The translations under genes and the position numbers were made by a program. DNA of 64,000 bases, taken from positions 296,791 through 360,790 of the forward strand of contig MPNJ01000003.1 in the NCBI GenBank assembly GCA_002238965.1. Reading direction: 5' to 3'. A model generated the notes under the pieces. The model saw only the letters and a program-made list of their open reading frames with translations. It was not told where the DNA came from and ran no database searches. This DNA is from Nitrospinae bacterium bin107. Its GTDB lineage: Bacteria > UBA8248. This document shows positions 34,701 through 43,492 of the stretch, piece after piece; position 1 is the first letter of the stretch; every line of letters starts with the position of its first letter.

Positions 34701-34835
34701 GGTAAGCTGCTTCCCTTGAGCGGCGCTTCCATCCCTGGACCACGCGGTACTTTCCGCTCCCCAATAGCCGAAACATGCGACCACCAGGCCAAGGAGAAGC
34801 CTGCACCTGAATTTATACGCGGTAAATCGCATCAT
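31701..34835 (-). CDS. Large exported tetratricopeptide-repeat protein, second of a pair
   Basis: 1044 aa with an N-terminal signal peptide (RCRLLLGLVVACFGYWG). Almost the whole chain from ~115 is TPR-like: repeated units such as AYAYLKKGLPVEAFTLFEGL, AALFWAGETLLDLRRNQEA, ALGNLYLQRKNYAQAEKRY, ALARAGEARFNLRNYDGALQ and AYLRLADSSYNEGRYREANR. Several resemble BamD/YbgF outer-membrane-lipoprotein TPRs (GEAYLRLADS, KYPxS-like ends). It lies 7 bases after the 887-aa TPR gene and directly upstream of exbB. A periplasmic scaffold driven by, or organising, the Ton motor is likely; the function is not known. Confidence 0.82.
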   Translation of the reverse strand: MMRFTAYKFRCRLLLGLVVACFGYWGAESTAWSRDGSAAQGKQLTISLPEVVVESPNIEHLTATRVRPIPPKRLGVRLPAVFVELETPLIRLPARPIPSEKMPDLDLTQYFGSSSDDFVDESEHFNTAYAYLKKGLPVEAFTLFEGLAKKTKIHFWRAAALFWAGETLLDLRRNQEARDRRERLLNLFLTDGLRYVAAARYTLAQERCEARDYEGCLALLEGQSWEKGNFAYEEAVFLKGWVQAKTGSVEEAIDSWTMLANAKGRLDVQALVALGNLYLQRKNYAQAEKRYTAAEALGSGREKPDNALQGEALYGIGWTRLYLGKIGNAKRTFSLFMRRHPKHFLKVFVQAGLLSAEIESLQQSQKKLKTIKARILGFSRDNRRKTLAGALRLQLAWKLFQIGVYQEASVLAGKVSDDFPLGRIYRIARIVEGLSQYHLGKVKRAYGILRQGADYPPVSTHRLAEQDAARSAAMGAAFAAFRLRDFKGALNVLKHWAFLPERGSTISPDGVAMLWYGEAAFELGDLNEAARAFRALPGKSPEYYRALGGLAWILYRKKNWKEAALAFDRVFEHKPGGVLAAEALARAGEARFNLRNYDGALQSFERIEKKYRGSDVAKEALYQKAKLLFRRSRFDASEKNFQIFLKRYPKSEKVAEVKYILALVPFRKGQYALARKKLLEFQESYRDSPLAGEAYLRLADSSYNEGRYREANRLYRLMMNGYPSHPKFSEAVYGRLLSHLQLGEYSKFLSGAREYIERYPESNLSISLVFQIGEVLLTQRKTEGALTAYKDVITRYPNNALAAHAMLRMAGIYRSKNDIDKALDSYETLLIRLPAEAFRADGLFGVGETLAGIGRCEEAKQRLTEFLETFPGHDYEMLARFALGRCLIRLGEDRAALSHLAVIMRSESAGVDLRSQSALLAAELYRKRRKYADAKRALGFAVEFGAPEQAAEAYFAYARISTEQRGPGAAAEYLKLTYRYPDQKIWVARAYVRAGELYEKAGKRTLALRIYQKMSKVVEDPALKRKARFAIRRITKQTRKRARR

Positions 34836-34842
34836 ACGTCCC

Positions 34843-37506
34843 TCACCGAAGCATCGGCTTTTGGTTTTTCATTTCCCATTCACGCTTATTGACCGAAGCC
34901 AGATAAGACTCAAGCCGGCGGATCCTTAATCTCGCTTTCTTGATTTCTTCTCCCATCCGAGGCGAAGCCTTTCCGTTTTTGAGCGCGGCAATGCTACGGT
35001 AATGGCCGATGGCCTTCTTCCACTCCCGGCGCGATTCACGAATCGCAGCGGCGCGCCAGGTCGCCGAGCGCACCCACTCCCTGTGACCTGGACCTGTGCG
35101 CTTCAACGTCTCGAAAAGATCGAGCGCCTTGTTCCATTCCCCCTCTTGCTCAAACCGCACTGCGATTTGAAACAACGCAGGACCGGAAATGTTTCCATCG
35201 TTCGACTTTGCCGCGATCTGGAAAGCCGCCGACGACGCTTCGGGCCTTTTTCTCTGCAACTCAATCGTACCGAGTCGCAAAGCCACCATACCCGCTTTGT
35301 CGTTTTCGGGAAAATTGCCGAGAAAATCCGTATAGGCTTGAGCGGCTTTATCGTTATCACCCATGGTCTCGAACGTTTCCCCCAGCCTCAGCGCCACCTC
35401 GGCGTCATGAGGGGCAAGGGCGAGAACATGGCGCAGCGCACCCGCGAATTCCTGCAAATTGTTCTCTTTCAGAAAACACGACGCCCGTAGCCGGTGTAAA
35501 GCCAACTTCTCGTTCTTCGTCCTCTCGTGTTGCAGCGCCCGCCCCGATGTCTTCACTGCGCGGCCACAGTCTTTTTGCTCGAACAACACGAGCGCCCACA
35601 GCCTGAGCCCCTCGCCGGGCTCGGACGGGGCGAGCGCATCCCAGGAAGAGAAGGCCTCGTCCGCGCCTTTCCAGTCTTGCGCGCTGACGGCATTTCGCGC
35701 CAGGAAATACCAGATCGAACGCCTCCTTGAGGCGCTCACCGCCTCATCACTTGCAAGCGGGAGGAGATATTTCCGCGCATTTTGCAAATCGCCCTGCGCG
35801 CGATAGAGGTTGCCGATTTTGAGGCGCGCCTCGCGTTTTAATTCTTCGGAAAGAAGGGGGAGAACGCTCTGGAAACGCTTCAAAGCCTCTTTTTTGTCGC
35901 CGCGCTTCTCCGACAACTCGCCCAGACGATACCGCGACCGGACGGCGAGTTCAGGGTGTCTTGAGCCTGAGGCGACTTGGCGGTAAAAAACACCCGCCGC
36001 ATCGAACCTAGCGGAATTCCACGCACACTCGGCTCTCAGGAATGCCACCTCGGAGCGCAAGGTCCGGGGGACATACGTTTCGGGAACCACTTTCAACAGG
36101 GCGATGGAGCGGGCGCAATCCTCTCGCGCATTGTGGATGAACGCCGACCGCAGAACGCCCTGGTATACGGCCCGCATCATCTCGGGCTCGAGTTTATTTT
36201 CCGATTTCCCGAGTCCGCCAAATGACGCCAATATCTGCTGATACCGCTTGAGCAGTGCTTGCGTGTTTCGCTCAGGCTCTTTTTCCAGCATCTCGGCCAG
36301 GCGCAGACCGGACCACACGGCCTCACGCGTATCCGGGGCGCGCCGGATAAGTTCACCGTATTGGTTCACCGCTTCTTTCTTCAAGCCCGCGCCGAGCAGA
36401 CAATCCGCCATCCGGAATCGAGACGAAGAAGGCAGTGGCGCGCCCTTTCCGATAACGTCGAGCGCAAAAACGAGATATTTCCCGCCTCCCTCCGCACAAA
36501 GCCCTGCTTTTTCGACGCTTTGCAAGAAAAACAGGAGATAGGCGCCATCCCTGGCCGGCTCCCGAATCAAGCGTTGATAGGCCGGTGCGGCTTTCGCGTA
36601 TTCCCCGGCGCGCCACCACGAAGACGCCAGACCCCGCTCCGCCGCCATGCGCTGTGACTTTAATAGTTTCATGTCCAAAACGGCTTCGAACGCCGCGCCC
36701 GCCTCGGGGTATTTCTTTTGCGCAAAAAGGCTTGCCGCCTGGCCCAGCCTCAAGTCGGCGCGTTTTTTCTCTCCGGGTCTCCCCTGAAACAAAGAGTCGA
36801 AAGTCTTCTCCGCCGAGGCGAACTTTTTCAGGTCCAATTGCAATTTTGCCAGCCGCAGCGAGAAGGCATGCACCCGCGGGTTTTTGGGGAAACGGCGCAC
36901 GACCAGGCTGTACGCCTTCTCGGCCTCCCTGATCCGCGGAATGTGATCAAGAGCGATGGCGCGCTCGAACAGGGCGTCTTCCACGCGGGGGTCTTTGGGC
37001 GCTGACTTGATAAATTCATCAAGCGCGGCGACCGCGCCTCGCCAATCGCGCTTCGCCAGCCTGAGCGCGGCGACACGGTAGACGGCCTCGGTACGGTAGC
37101 GCCCGGGTCTTACGGAAGAATAAGCGCGTATCGCCTCTTTCCCCTCCCCAATCCGCTCGGCGAGCACTCCGACCCGGAACTGAACCTCGCCGGCCCTCTC
37201 GTGGCGGGGATGGTGGTTCAGGAACGCCTGATACGCAGCGACCGCCTCTTTGAGCCGATCATCGCGACGCAGCGCCTCAGCGAGCAGATAACGCACGATT
37301 GAAGCCGCTTTGCTGTTCCCCGCAGCTTTCAAGTAGGCCCTGAAAGCGTCAATCGCAGGCTCGTAAAACCCGTCCCGGAAGGTGTTCAGGCCGAATTCGA
37401 GACGAGACTGCGGCGTTTCCTTGAACTGCGCCCGGGCAGGTGTAATCGGCGTGAACACGGACCCCGCAAGAACGAACGCCGCAATAGTAAGAAGACTACG
37501 CCTCAT
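34843..37506 (-). CDS. Large exported tetratricopeptide-repeat protein, first of a pair
   Basis: 887 aa; ATG at 37506, overlapping the end of panC by 11 bases. Signal peptide RRSLLTIAAFVLAGSVF with an ARA-Q cleavage-type end. TPR units run through the chain: FGLNTFRDGFYEPAIDAFRA, EVQFRVGVLAERIGEGKEA, SLRLAKLQLDLKKFASAEKT, RYRLGELSEKRGDKKEALKR, EVALRLGETFETMGDNDKAA and ALFQIAVRFEQEGEWNKALD. A distinct lower-repeat segment lies near 400-520. It is followed 7 bases later by the second giant TPR gene, exbB, exbD and tonB. The predicted location is the periplasm; partners and role are inferred only from the operon. Confidence 0.82.
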   Translation of the reverse strand: MRRSLLTIAAFVLAGSVFTPITPARAQFKETPQSRLEFGLNTFRDGFYEPAIDAFRAYLKAAGNSKAASIVRYLLAEALRRDDRLKEAVAAYQAFLNHHPRHERAGEVQFRVGVLAERIGEGKEAIRAYSSVRPGRYRTEAVYRVAALRLAKRDWRGAVAALDEFIKSAPKDPRVEDALFERAIALDHIPRIREAEKAYSLVVRRFPKNPRVHAFSLRLAKLQLDLKKFASAEKTFDSLFQGRPGEKKRADLRLGQAASLFAQKKYPEAGAAFEAVLDMKLLKSQRMAAERGLASSWWRAGEYAKAAPAYQRLIREPARDGAYLLFFLQSVEKAGLCAEGGGKYLVFALDVIGKGAPLPSSSRFRMADCLLGAGLKKEAVNQYGELIRRAPDTREAVWSGLRLAEMLEKEPERNTQALLKRYQQILASFGGLGKSENKLEPEMMRAVYQGVLRSAFIHNAREDCARSIALLKVVPETYVPRTLRSEVAFLRAECAWNSARFDAAGVFYRQVASGSRHPELAVRSRYRLGELSEKRGDKKEALKRFQSVLPLLSEELKREARLKIGNLYRAQGDLQNARKYLLPLASDEAVSASRRRSIWYFLARNAVSAQDWKGADEAFSSWDALAPSEPGEGLRLWALVLFEQKDCGRAVKTSGRALQHERTKNEKLALHRLRASCFLKENNLQEFAGALRHVLALAPHDAEVALRLGETFETMGDNDKAAQAYTDFLGNFPENDKAGMVALRLGTIELQRKRPEASSAAFQIAAKSNDGNISGPALFQIAVRFEQEGEWNKALDLFETLKRTGPGHREWVRSATWRAAAIRESRREWKKAIGHYRSIAALKNGKASPRMGEEIKKARLRIRRLESYLASVNKREWEMKNQKPMLR

Positions 37507-38350
37507 CGCGAGGCTCCAACAGGATGTTGTCGATAAGCCTGGTTTCTCCGATATAGGCCGCCACGGCCATCCGGGCGGCGCCGTTTATGGTTTCCACCCT
37601 TTCGAGTGTCGCAGGGTCCACGATCTCCACGTAATCGACCCTGGACCCGGCTTTCTTAAGCTTATCCAAGCAAGACTGAATGATGGCGACAGAAAATCGC
37701 TCCCCGGCCGCCACCGTCTTTTTCGCATCGAACAAGGCCACGCTGATGGCGCGCGCGCGCAACCGCTCCTCGGCCGACAGATAGGCGTTCCTGCTGCTCA
37801 AGGCTATACCATCTTCTTCGCGGATTATCGGACAGGGAACAATCTCCACCCCGAGATCCAGATCGTGCGTCATGCGGCGAAGCAGGACGAGTTGCTGATA
37901 ATCCTTCTCTCCGAAATAAGCCCGGTGCGGAAGACACGCGGAGAACAGCTTGAGCACGACCGTGGCGACGCCCCGGAAGTGTCCCGCCCGGTGGCTCCCG
38001 CAAAGAGGCGCGCCCAGGCCGGGCACGTCCACCCATGTGTCGTATCCGCCGGGGTACATCGAACTCGCTTTGGGCGCGTAGGCGCATGCTGCACCCATCT
38101 CCCGGCAGGTCTCCAAATCCGCCTCGAAAGTTCTCGGGTAGGTGTCGTAATCCTCACCGGCTGCGAATTGGGCCGGATTCACGAAAATACTCACTACAAC
38201 GGCGCCGCACTCGCTCGTCGCCCGGGCGATGAGGCTTTTGTGGCCCTCGTGCAGCGCGCCCATCGTGGGAACCAGCCCGAGCGGGGCGTCATCCCGCCTG
38301 AGAAATTCGGCCAGCTTACGCATTTTTTGAGGCGTATCGACGACTTTCAT
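37496..38350 (-). CDS. panC: Pantoate--beta-alanine ligase
   Basis: 284 aa. Condenses pantoate and beta-alanine with ATP to form pantothenate. Seen: LVPTMGALHEGHKSLI (the HxGH nucleotide-binding motif, residues ~26-41), FVNPAQFAAGEDYDTYPR, PGLGAPLCGSHRAGHFRGV, FGEKDYQQL and the late loop GIALSSRNAYLSAEER, which plays the KMSKS role. It lies between folK (125 bases upstream) and the first TPR gene, whose start it overlaps by 11 bases. panB and panD are not in the window. Confidence 0.97.
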   Translation of the reverse strand: MKVVDTPQKMRKLAEFLRRDDAPLGLVPTMGALHEGHKSLIARATSECGAVVVSIFVNPAQFAAGEDYDTYPRTFEADLETCREMGAACAYAPKASSMYPGGYDTWVDVPGLGAPLCGSHRAGHFRGVATVVLKLFSACLPHRAYFGEKDYQQLVLLRRMTHDLDLGVEIVPCPIIREEDGIALSSRNAYLSAEERLRARAISVALFDAKKTVAAGERFSVAIIQSCLDKLKKAGSRVDYVEIVDPATLERVETINGAARMAVAAYIGETRLIDNILLEPRDEA

Positions 38351-38475
38351 CGGTAATCACCGGGAAAACGGGCAACATGCACCAGTGCGGGCGGCGGTAG
38401 TCTATCTTCTTAAAAATCAGAGGGAAAAACAAGGCTAAAAAAACAAGGGGTTGCCTTAGCGAGACGCCGGAGGCT

Positions 38476-38985
38476 TCAGGGGGATTCCGATTCCAGTTTC
38501 TCGACCCAGAAATCCCCGGGAGGAAGCTCGTCCAGCAGTTCGGAAACGGGCTTTTTAAGGACGGGATGAACGAAGTCTGGCGCGATTTCAGCCAGCGGCG
38601 CGAGGACGAAGCGCCTCTCATGGAGCCTGGGATGCGGGACTTCCAGACCCTGTTCCTCGATGACCGCATCGTCGTAGAAGAGCAGATCCAGGTCGATCAA
38701 CCGGGGACCCCAGCGCTCTTTTCTGACGCGGCCCATTTTTTGCTCAATATCCAGCAGGAGCGCGAGCAATTCCTGCGGGCTCATACCACATTCGAGCGAA
38801 AATACGGCGTTTACGAAGGGAGGCTGTTCGACGGGACCCATGGGCTGCGTGCGAAAAAAAGACGACGCGTCCATAAATACAATGCCCGGGTTTTGGCTTA
38901 GCGCATCTTGCGCCTGCCTGATCTGGCGAACCGGCTCGCCCAGATTGGCGCCCGCGCCGATAAAGGCGCGCGCCTTATCGATCAA
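38476..38985 (-). CDS. folK: 2-amino-4-hydroxy-6-hydroxymethyldihydropteridine pyrophosphokinase
   Basis: 169 aa. HPPK transfers pyrophosphate from ATP to the pterin in folate synthesis. Seen: [16 protein letters not shown] (the expected Ser of the LGSNLG motif is Ala), [19 protein letters not shown], and the signature [16 protein letters not shown] with the two metal-binding Asp, then [20 protein letters not shown]. The start overlaps the stop of dapL by four bases, so the two are translationally coupled. Confidence 0.96.
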   Translation of the reverse strand: MIDKARAFIGAGANLGEPVRQIRQAQDALSQNPGIVFMDASSFFRTQPMGPVEQPPFVNAVFSLECGMSPQELLALLLDIEQKMGRVRKERWGPRLIDLDLLFYDDAVIEEQGLEVPHPRLHERRFVLAPLAEIAPDFVHPVLKKPVSELLDELPPGDFWVEKLESESP

Positions 38986-40157
38986 AAGCCCGTCTTCTCG
39001 ATTCTATCGAGCGCTTCCTTGAGCCTGGCTTCGGGGACCGTCAGGGCGAAACGGATATATCCCTCACCGGAGGGACCGAAACCGTTGCCCGGCGTGGTGA
39101 CGACGCCGCAATTTCTCAGTACATGCGCCGTGAACTCGCTCGACGTGAAGCCTTCGGGGCACCTCACCCAGACGTAGAACGTTGCCTTGGGCGTATTGGC
39201 TTCGAGGCCGAGTTTCTTGAGGCCTTCCATCACGACGTCGCGCCTGCCCTGGTACATCTTGCGCATCTCGGCCACGCATGTCTGATCCGCGCTCATCGCC
39301 TTGATGCCCGCCTCCTGCACCGCGCCGAACACGCCCGAATCCACGTTCGTCTTGATGGCGCCGAGTCCGGCGAGGACTTCCGCGTTCCCCACTGCGCTCG
39401 CGATGCGCCAGCCCGTCATGTTGTAGGTCTTGGAACACGAATGGAACTCGACGCCCACGTCCTTCGCGCCCTCCGCGTTTAAGAAGCTGATGGGCTCGTA
39501 GCCGTCAAAAGCCATCTCGGAGTAGGCGTTGTCGCTGCACACGATGATGTCGTACGTGCGGGCGAACTCGACGAGCTCCTTGTAGAAATCCACCTCCGCG
39601 CAGGCGGCGGTGGGATTGTTCGGGTAGTTGATGAACATGAGTTTCGTGTTTTTCGCCACGTCGGTGGGAATCGCGCCCAGATCCGGCAGAAAATCGTTTT
39701 CCGCGGTGAGAGGCATGAAGTGCACCTTCCCGTCCGCGAAGTACGTGCCTATCTCGTAGACGGGATAGGCCGGGTCCGGCACGAGCACGGTGTCGCCGGG
39801 ATCCACGAACGCAAGCGGTATATGCGCGATGCCCTCTTTCGAGCCGATGAGGGATATCGCCTCAGAAGCCGGATCGAGAGCGACCCCGAAACGCGACCCG
39901 TACCAGTCCGCCACGGCCTTGCGGTAGGACGGCATGCCCTCGTAGGAGGGATACTGGTGGTTCGTGAGCCTTCTCGAGGCCACGTCGAGCTCTTCGATGA
40001 TGTGGCCGGGGGTCGGCAGGTCCGGGTCGCCTATCCCTAAGCTGATGATGTCCATACCCGAATCGGCGACTTCCGCCTTCATCCGGTCGATTTCCGCGAA
40101 GAGATAGGGAGGCAGGCGCTTGAGCCTGTGCGCGCGTTCGATATTGATTGACGCCAT
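38982..40157 (-). CDS. dapL: LL-diaminopimelate aminotransferase
   Basis: 391 aa from ATG at 40157, with GAGGAA six bases upstream; a TTG four codons earlier is weaker. Converts tetrahydrodipicolinate directly to LL-diaminopimelate with glutamate. Seen: [15 protein letters not shown] near residue 35, [49 protein letters not shown] and the PLP lysine in [16 protein letters not shown] (~225). [13 protein letters not shown] ends the chain. dapB and dapF elsewhere in the window support the DAP assignment over generic aminotransferase. First gene of the long operon down to maoC. Confidence 0.93.
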   Translation of the reverse strand: MASINIERAHRLKRLPPYLFAEIDRMKAEVADSGMDIISLGIGDPDLPTPGHIIEELDVASRRLTNHQYPSYEGMPSYRKAVADWYGSRFGVALDPASEAISLIGSKEGIAHIPLAFVDPGDTVLVPDPAYPVYEIGTYFADGKVHFMPLTAENDFLPDLGAIPTDVAKNTKLMFINYPNNPTAACAEVDFYKELVEFARTYDIIVCSDNAYSEMAFDGYEPISFLNAEGAKDVGVEFHSCSKTYNMTGWRIASAVGNAEVLAGLGAIKTNVDSGVFGAVQEAGIKAMSADQTCVAEMRKMYQGRRDVVMEGLKKLGLEANTPKATFYVWVRCPEGFTSSEFTAHVLRNCGVVTTPGNGFGPSGEGYIRFALTVPEARLKEALDRIEKTGF

Positions 40158-40563
40158 GAAATTCCTCAAGAGTGGTGTTTGATAGAATTAGATAAACCCG
40201 TTAATGCCAAAATATCAGTGAATTACATGGTTATCCTGATGCAGTTTCTCGCAAGATGCGCTGTATCCCACGTTCCATGAGCCGGAAACCTAGCACGGCT
40301 TGGATTGAACGGCAAGGATTGGGGGTGGGTGGGGAAAACTGGAAGAAAGTGGTGGGCCTGACGCATCAACTCGCCATAAGGAACCGGAAGCGATGGCGCC
40401 GTCCTCACGAGAGGTGCGCGGCTCGAATCCACGCCGGGGCAATCGCCCGGCGGCTGAGCCGATTATATTTGTAACGCACCTGATTATAGTACATAATATA
40501 GATAAATGGCTACAATATCCTTACAAACGTACGAAAAACCTGTTGAAGCAGGAGGAAACGCAG
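40158..40563. other. Intergenic region with a tRNA T-arm-like fragment beside an AT-rich insert
   Basis: 406 bases between divergent dapL and the AT-rich Sel1-like gene. No complete tRNA can be folded. At 40411-40435 a sequence like a tRNA T-arm and 3' end occurs (GCGCG-GCTCGAATC-CACGC, one mismatch in the stem), as left by integration at tRNA genes. Base composition falls sharply from about 40465 onward. The part before 40400 shows no gene. Confidence 0.4.
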
Positions 40564-41430
40564 ATGCGACTCGGACGCGGCGTATGCCGGAAGGCAATGA
40601 AACTGGCTGTTTTGTTTGTCGGAATTTCTTTTTTGTTTTCACCAAATGCTGTTGCGGCAGGGGATGCTCTTGGTTGCAATAGTAATTATAATTTAGAAAT
40701 GTATAATGAACTACATCAATTAATAAAAAAAGACTCAAATATAGCACTTGTATATAACTTAGCTAAAACTGCTTTGTGCCTTGGAAAAGCGAATGAGGGA
40801 ATGTCTCATCTTCAAAAAGCTTCAGATTCAGGACATATTGTAGCGACCTATTTACTAGGCGTCTATTACGAGAGAAATCAAACTTTTAATTCTTCGGAAG
40901 TAACTAATGGATTTGAAAATTTGAATAATGCTATTCACTATTATAAAAAGGCAGCTCAAATAATAGAGTCTCTATCCAATTATCCAAGAGGAGCAACAAG
41001 GGATATGGAGTATATTGAGTCTAGAAGTCATACCAGTTATTATGTGTTTAGAACCTTACCTGGTCTATACTTTGAAGGATATGCTATTGCAATTGAGGAC
41101 ATAACAAAAGGTCAGAGAGTATCTTACACCGATACTTTGGAAGTTTTAGATAAGATTCGTTTAACATCTATCATGTGTCTAGAAAGGCCTGCTCTTTCAG
41201 TTTGGAAAGAGAAAAGAGATATTATTTATGAAGCTCAACAGATTGGCTGTAGAGCTTTGTTAAGTTTTGCCGAGGGTGTTTATCCTTTAGAGCAGAAAAG
41301 AATACAGAGAATTCAGAGTTGCAAAGTTCCACCTAGGGATTGTTCTGAACATAAAGAAGTGCTTAATCAAATTTATGCATTAGCTAACAATATGTTTGCT
41401 CAAATGAAATCCGCTCCTCGAATACAATAA
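40564..41430 (+). CDS. AT-rich exported Sel1-like repeat protein, probable recent acquisition
   Basis: 288 aa from ATG at 40564, backed by an AGGAGG ribosome site; upstream in-frame sequence is not coding. A signal peptide is clear (KLAVLFVGISFLFSPNAVAA). The mature part has Sel1/TPR-like units: ALVYNLAKTALCLGKANEGM, HIVATYLLGVYYERN and NAIHYYKKAAQIIES. Six or more Cys suggest a disulfide-bonded periplasmic protein. Codon use is strongly AT-biased (many AAT, ATA, TTA, AAA codons), unlike every neighbour, so horizontal acquisition is likely. No mobility gene accompanies it. Function unknown. Confidence 0.85.
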   Translation: MRLGRGVCRKAMKLAVLFVGISFLFSPNAVAAGDALGCNSNYNLEMYNELHQLIKKDSNIALVYNLAKTALCLGKANEGMSHLQKASDSGHIVATYLLGVYYERNQTFNSSEVTNGFENLNNAIHYYKKAAQIIESLSNYPRGATRDMEYIESRSHTSYYVFRTLPGLYFEGYAIAIEDITKGQRVSYTDTLEVLDKIRLTSIMCLERPALSVWKEKRDIIYEAQQIGCRALLSFAEGVYPLEQKRIQRIQSCKVPPRDCSEHKEVLNQIYALANNMFAQMKSAPRIQ

Positions 41431-41697
41431 ATCTTCACTTTGCAAATAAAACCCGATTTCTCTCTAGTGTACGGGCTGAATTGAAGAAGACCTCGCATGG
41501 CCCTCTAAAACGGGCTTGTGAACTGCCCGGCGATTCAGCGACACAGCAGACACCCCGCCCAATCCCCAAACCCATCCCCATCCCCCGCGCTGATTGTGTT
41601 TCCCTGAAAAAAAGTGCTAACATCCCCGCGTCAAAAATCGCGCCCGTGAGGTGCGCGATCCATACGCCCTGAATAACTGCTTGAGGAGCGCATTCCG

Positions 41698-42669
41698 ATG
41701 ACCCACGTCATCGCGGAACCCTGCATCGACACCAAGGACACCGCATGCGTCGACGTATGCCCGGTCGACTGCATCCATGAGGCGGCGGACGGCTCGAGCC
41801 CGATGCTCTACATCGACCCCGTCGAGTGCATCGACTGCGCGGCCTGCGTGCCGGCGTGTCCTGTGGACGCCATTTTCGAAGAAAGCGACCTGCCCTCCCA
41901 GTGGAACAAATACACGCAGATAAACGCGGATTTCTTCGCGGGCGGCGGCGCGGCGGCCCCGGCGGCGGCGGCAGCAGGCGGTGGCGCGGCGGCGGCACCG
42001 GCCAAGAAGGCGGCGCCCGAACCCGAGCCGATGCCGGAGCCCCTGGAGCTCACGGTCGAGGAGATGTACAAGGAACTCTCCGAGATACGCGAGGACGTGG
42101 CCACCAACCGGGGCAGGGAAGAAGAAGGAAAATCGACGAAGCGCTCCCCCACCCTCATTTTCCTGGCCGCGGCGGTGATACTGCTCGTCGTTTACGGCAT
42201 CTCGAACAACTTTTCGAAATCCGTCAACACCAGTCTCTACGGGAAGCTGAGCGCCTTCGCGCTGGGGGACAAGAAACCGACGCTCTCGGGCAGCGTCTAC
42301 TCGGTCAACCAGACGATCGGCGGCAAGAAATATACGCTCCTGGTATCCGATTCGATTTTCGGGGGACGGACCTTGCAGCTCCAGGCACCGGCCGGCCCGA
42401 TTCAGAAGATCTACCACAAGGACGAGAAATTCTTCGACAACGTCTCGAACCAGTACAGCCGCTACTACTATACGTTCGTTGACGACAAGAGCGACGGAAC
42501 CGTCGATTCCATCCTCCAGGTCCGGGAAATATGGAGCAAGGAGAACCGCTTCCTGGGGCGCTACCACAACCCGATTACGCCGAACCCCGAACTCCAGAAA
42601 TCCTACCAGGAGGCGGCGAAAACGCTCGCCAAACAATTCGGGATCGCAGGAGCCGAATCCGGCGCGTAG
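41698..42669 (+). CDS. 7Fe-type ferredoxin fused to a membrane helix and a novel C-terminal domain
   Basis: 323 aa; GAGGAG upstream of the ATG. Residues 1-80 are a complete FdxA-like ferredoxin: cysteines in CIDTKDTACVDVCPVDC and CIDCAACVPACP, ending with NADFF as in free 7Fe ferredoxins. An Ala/Gly/Pro linker follows (81-115), then an acidic helix EEMYKELSEIRED, one transmembrane helix at ~151-168 (PTLIFLAAAVILLVVYGIS), and a ~155-residue C-terminal domain of no family I recognise (GGKKYTLLVSDSIFGGRTLQ, YYYTFVDDKSDGTVDSI). The cluster end should face the cytoplasm and the tail the periplasm. The architecture is unusual; role unknown. Confidence 0.85.
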   Translation: MTHVIAEPCIDTKDTACVDVCPVDCIHEAADGSSPMLYIDPVECIDCAACVPACPVDAIFEESDLPSQWNKYTQINADFFAGGGAAAPAAAAAGGGAAAAPAKKAAPEPEPMPEPLELTVEEMYKELSEIREDVATNRGREEEGKSTKRSPTLIFLAAAVILLVVYGISNNFSKSVNTSLYGKLSAFALGDKKPTLSGSVYSVNQTIGGKKYTLLVSDSIFGGRTLQLQAPAGPIQKIYHKDEKFFDNVSNQYSRYYYTFVDDKSDGTVDSILQVREIWSKENRFLGRYHNPITPNPELQKSYQEAAKTLAKQFGIAGAESGA

Positions 42670-42693
42670 GGGGTACGTAAGCCTTACGACTTT

Positions 42694-42833
42694 GTAGGGG
42701 TCGCATATATGCGACCCTACTTATTCGCCTTCCAGCCGTGGGCCGCATATATGCGGCCCCTACACATCACCCTCGAATGGCGACCGTAACGGACAGGTCT
42801 CGACCTCGGACAGGCACGGGGGCCTGTCCCTAC
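42694..42833. repeat. Cluster of three dispersed palindromic repeats
   Basis: 42694-42720: GTAGGG and CCCTAC flanking TCGCATATATGCGA. 42740-42764: a perfect 20-base palindrome with half-site GGGCCGCATA, followed by CCTAC. 42790-42832: GGACAGG-type arms in two overlapping copies, ending CCTGTCCCTAC. They fill most of the 258-base gap between the ferredoxin and cupin genes. Confidence 0.85.
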
Positions 42834-42927
42834 GCCCCCTCCCCTGTCAAATCCATACTCCGAATCAAGAAACATGGAATTTTCAAAACTCTCCTGACGC
42901 GGGGTCAGGCACCACCACTTCAAGTCA

Positions 42928-43449
42928 TCAAAAATCAACCTTGTCGGCCTCATCGGTTTCCGGGAAAGGTCCCTCTTTTATCTCGATGGCCTTTGTGCCC
43001 GGCTCCAGGAACTCGATGCGGTGCCCCTCGTACATGAGGATCATGTCCCCGGGGGCCAGGTCCACGTCGCCCGCATGGTCGCCCTCTTTGGCGTAGACCC
43101 CGATACGCATCCGGCCCGAGCGGCATATCATGATCTGGTGGCGCGTCGTGTTGGTGGGACGATCCGTTACCTCGTGGTAGTGGGGGTTCACCACGGCGCC
43201 GGGGTTTCGGTTCAGCATGACGATCTGGAGCGGGTTCTCGTCCGGCGTCATGTGCGCCTTCGTTCTCCGCTCGGTTTCGGGGTCGGCGCCCGAGTAGGCC
43301 TCCGCCAGATGGGCGCGCTCTTCTTCTGAATCCAGGTAGGGCGGGAAGGCGGCGTAATCGTCAAAGTTGTGCCTGATGACCTGCGCCAGCGTTCTCCCGT
43401 CGGCGGCCTTCACATATTCAATACCGGCAGCTTCGATTTCCCCTGCCAT
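42928..43449 (-). CDS. Cupin domain-containing protein
   Basis: 173 aa from ATG at 43449, with GAGGAGG seven bases upstream; the longer open frame to 43773 is antisense to dapB and has no coding character. A single cupin barrel: GAVVNPHYHEVTDRPT gives the His-x-His and following Glu of motif 1, and DVDLAPGDMILMYEGHRIEF with EPGTKAIEIKEGPFP is motif 2 with its His. A metal-binding sensor or small isomerase/dioxygenase is possible; no substrate is indicated. It lies 43 bases downstream of dapB on the same strand. Confidence 0.85.
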   Translation of the reverse strand: MAGEIEAAGIEYVKAADGRTLAQVIRHNFDDYAAFPPYLDSEEERAHLAEAYSGADPETERRTKAHMTPDENPLQIVMLNRNPGAVVNPHYHEVTDRPTNTTRHQIMICRSGRMRIGVYAKEGDHAGDVDLAPGDMILMYEGHRIEFLEPGTKAIEIKEGPFPETDEADKVDF

Positions 43450-43492
43450 CCGTAACCTCCTCACAATGTCGTGAACACACAGATTACAAGTA

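Noticed and set aside
40321..40460. Complete tRNA gene
   Set aside because: Only a T-arm-like piece with a mismatched stem is visible; no acceptor, D or anticodon arm could be paired.
40393..40563. N-terminal extension of the Sel1-like frame
   Set aside because: The AGGAGG site and signal peptide support the ATG at 40564; the upstream part translates a tRNA-like noncoding sequence.
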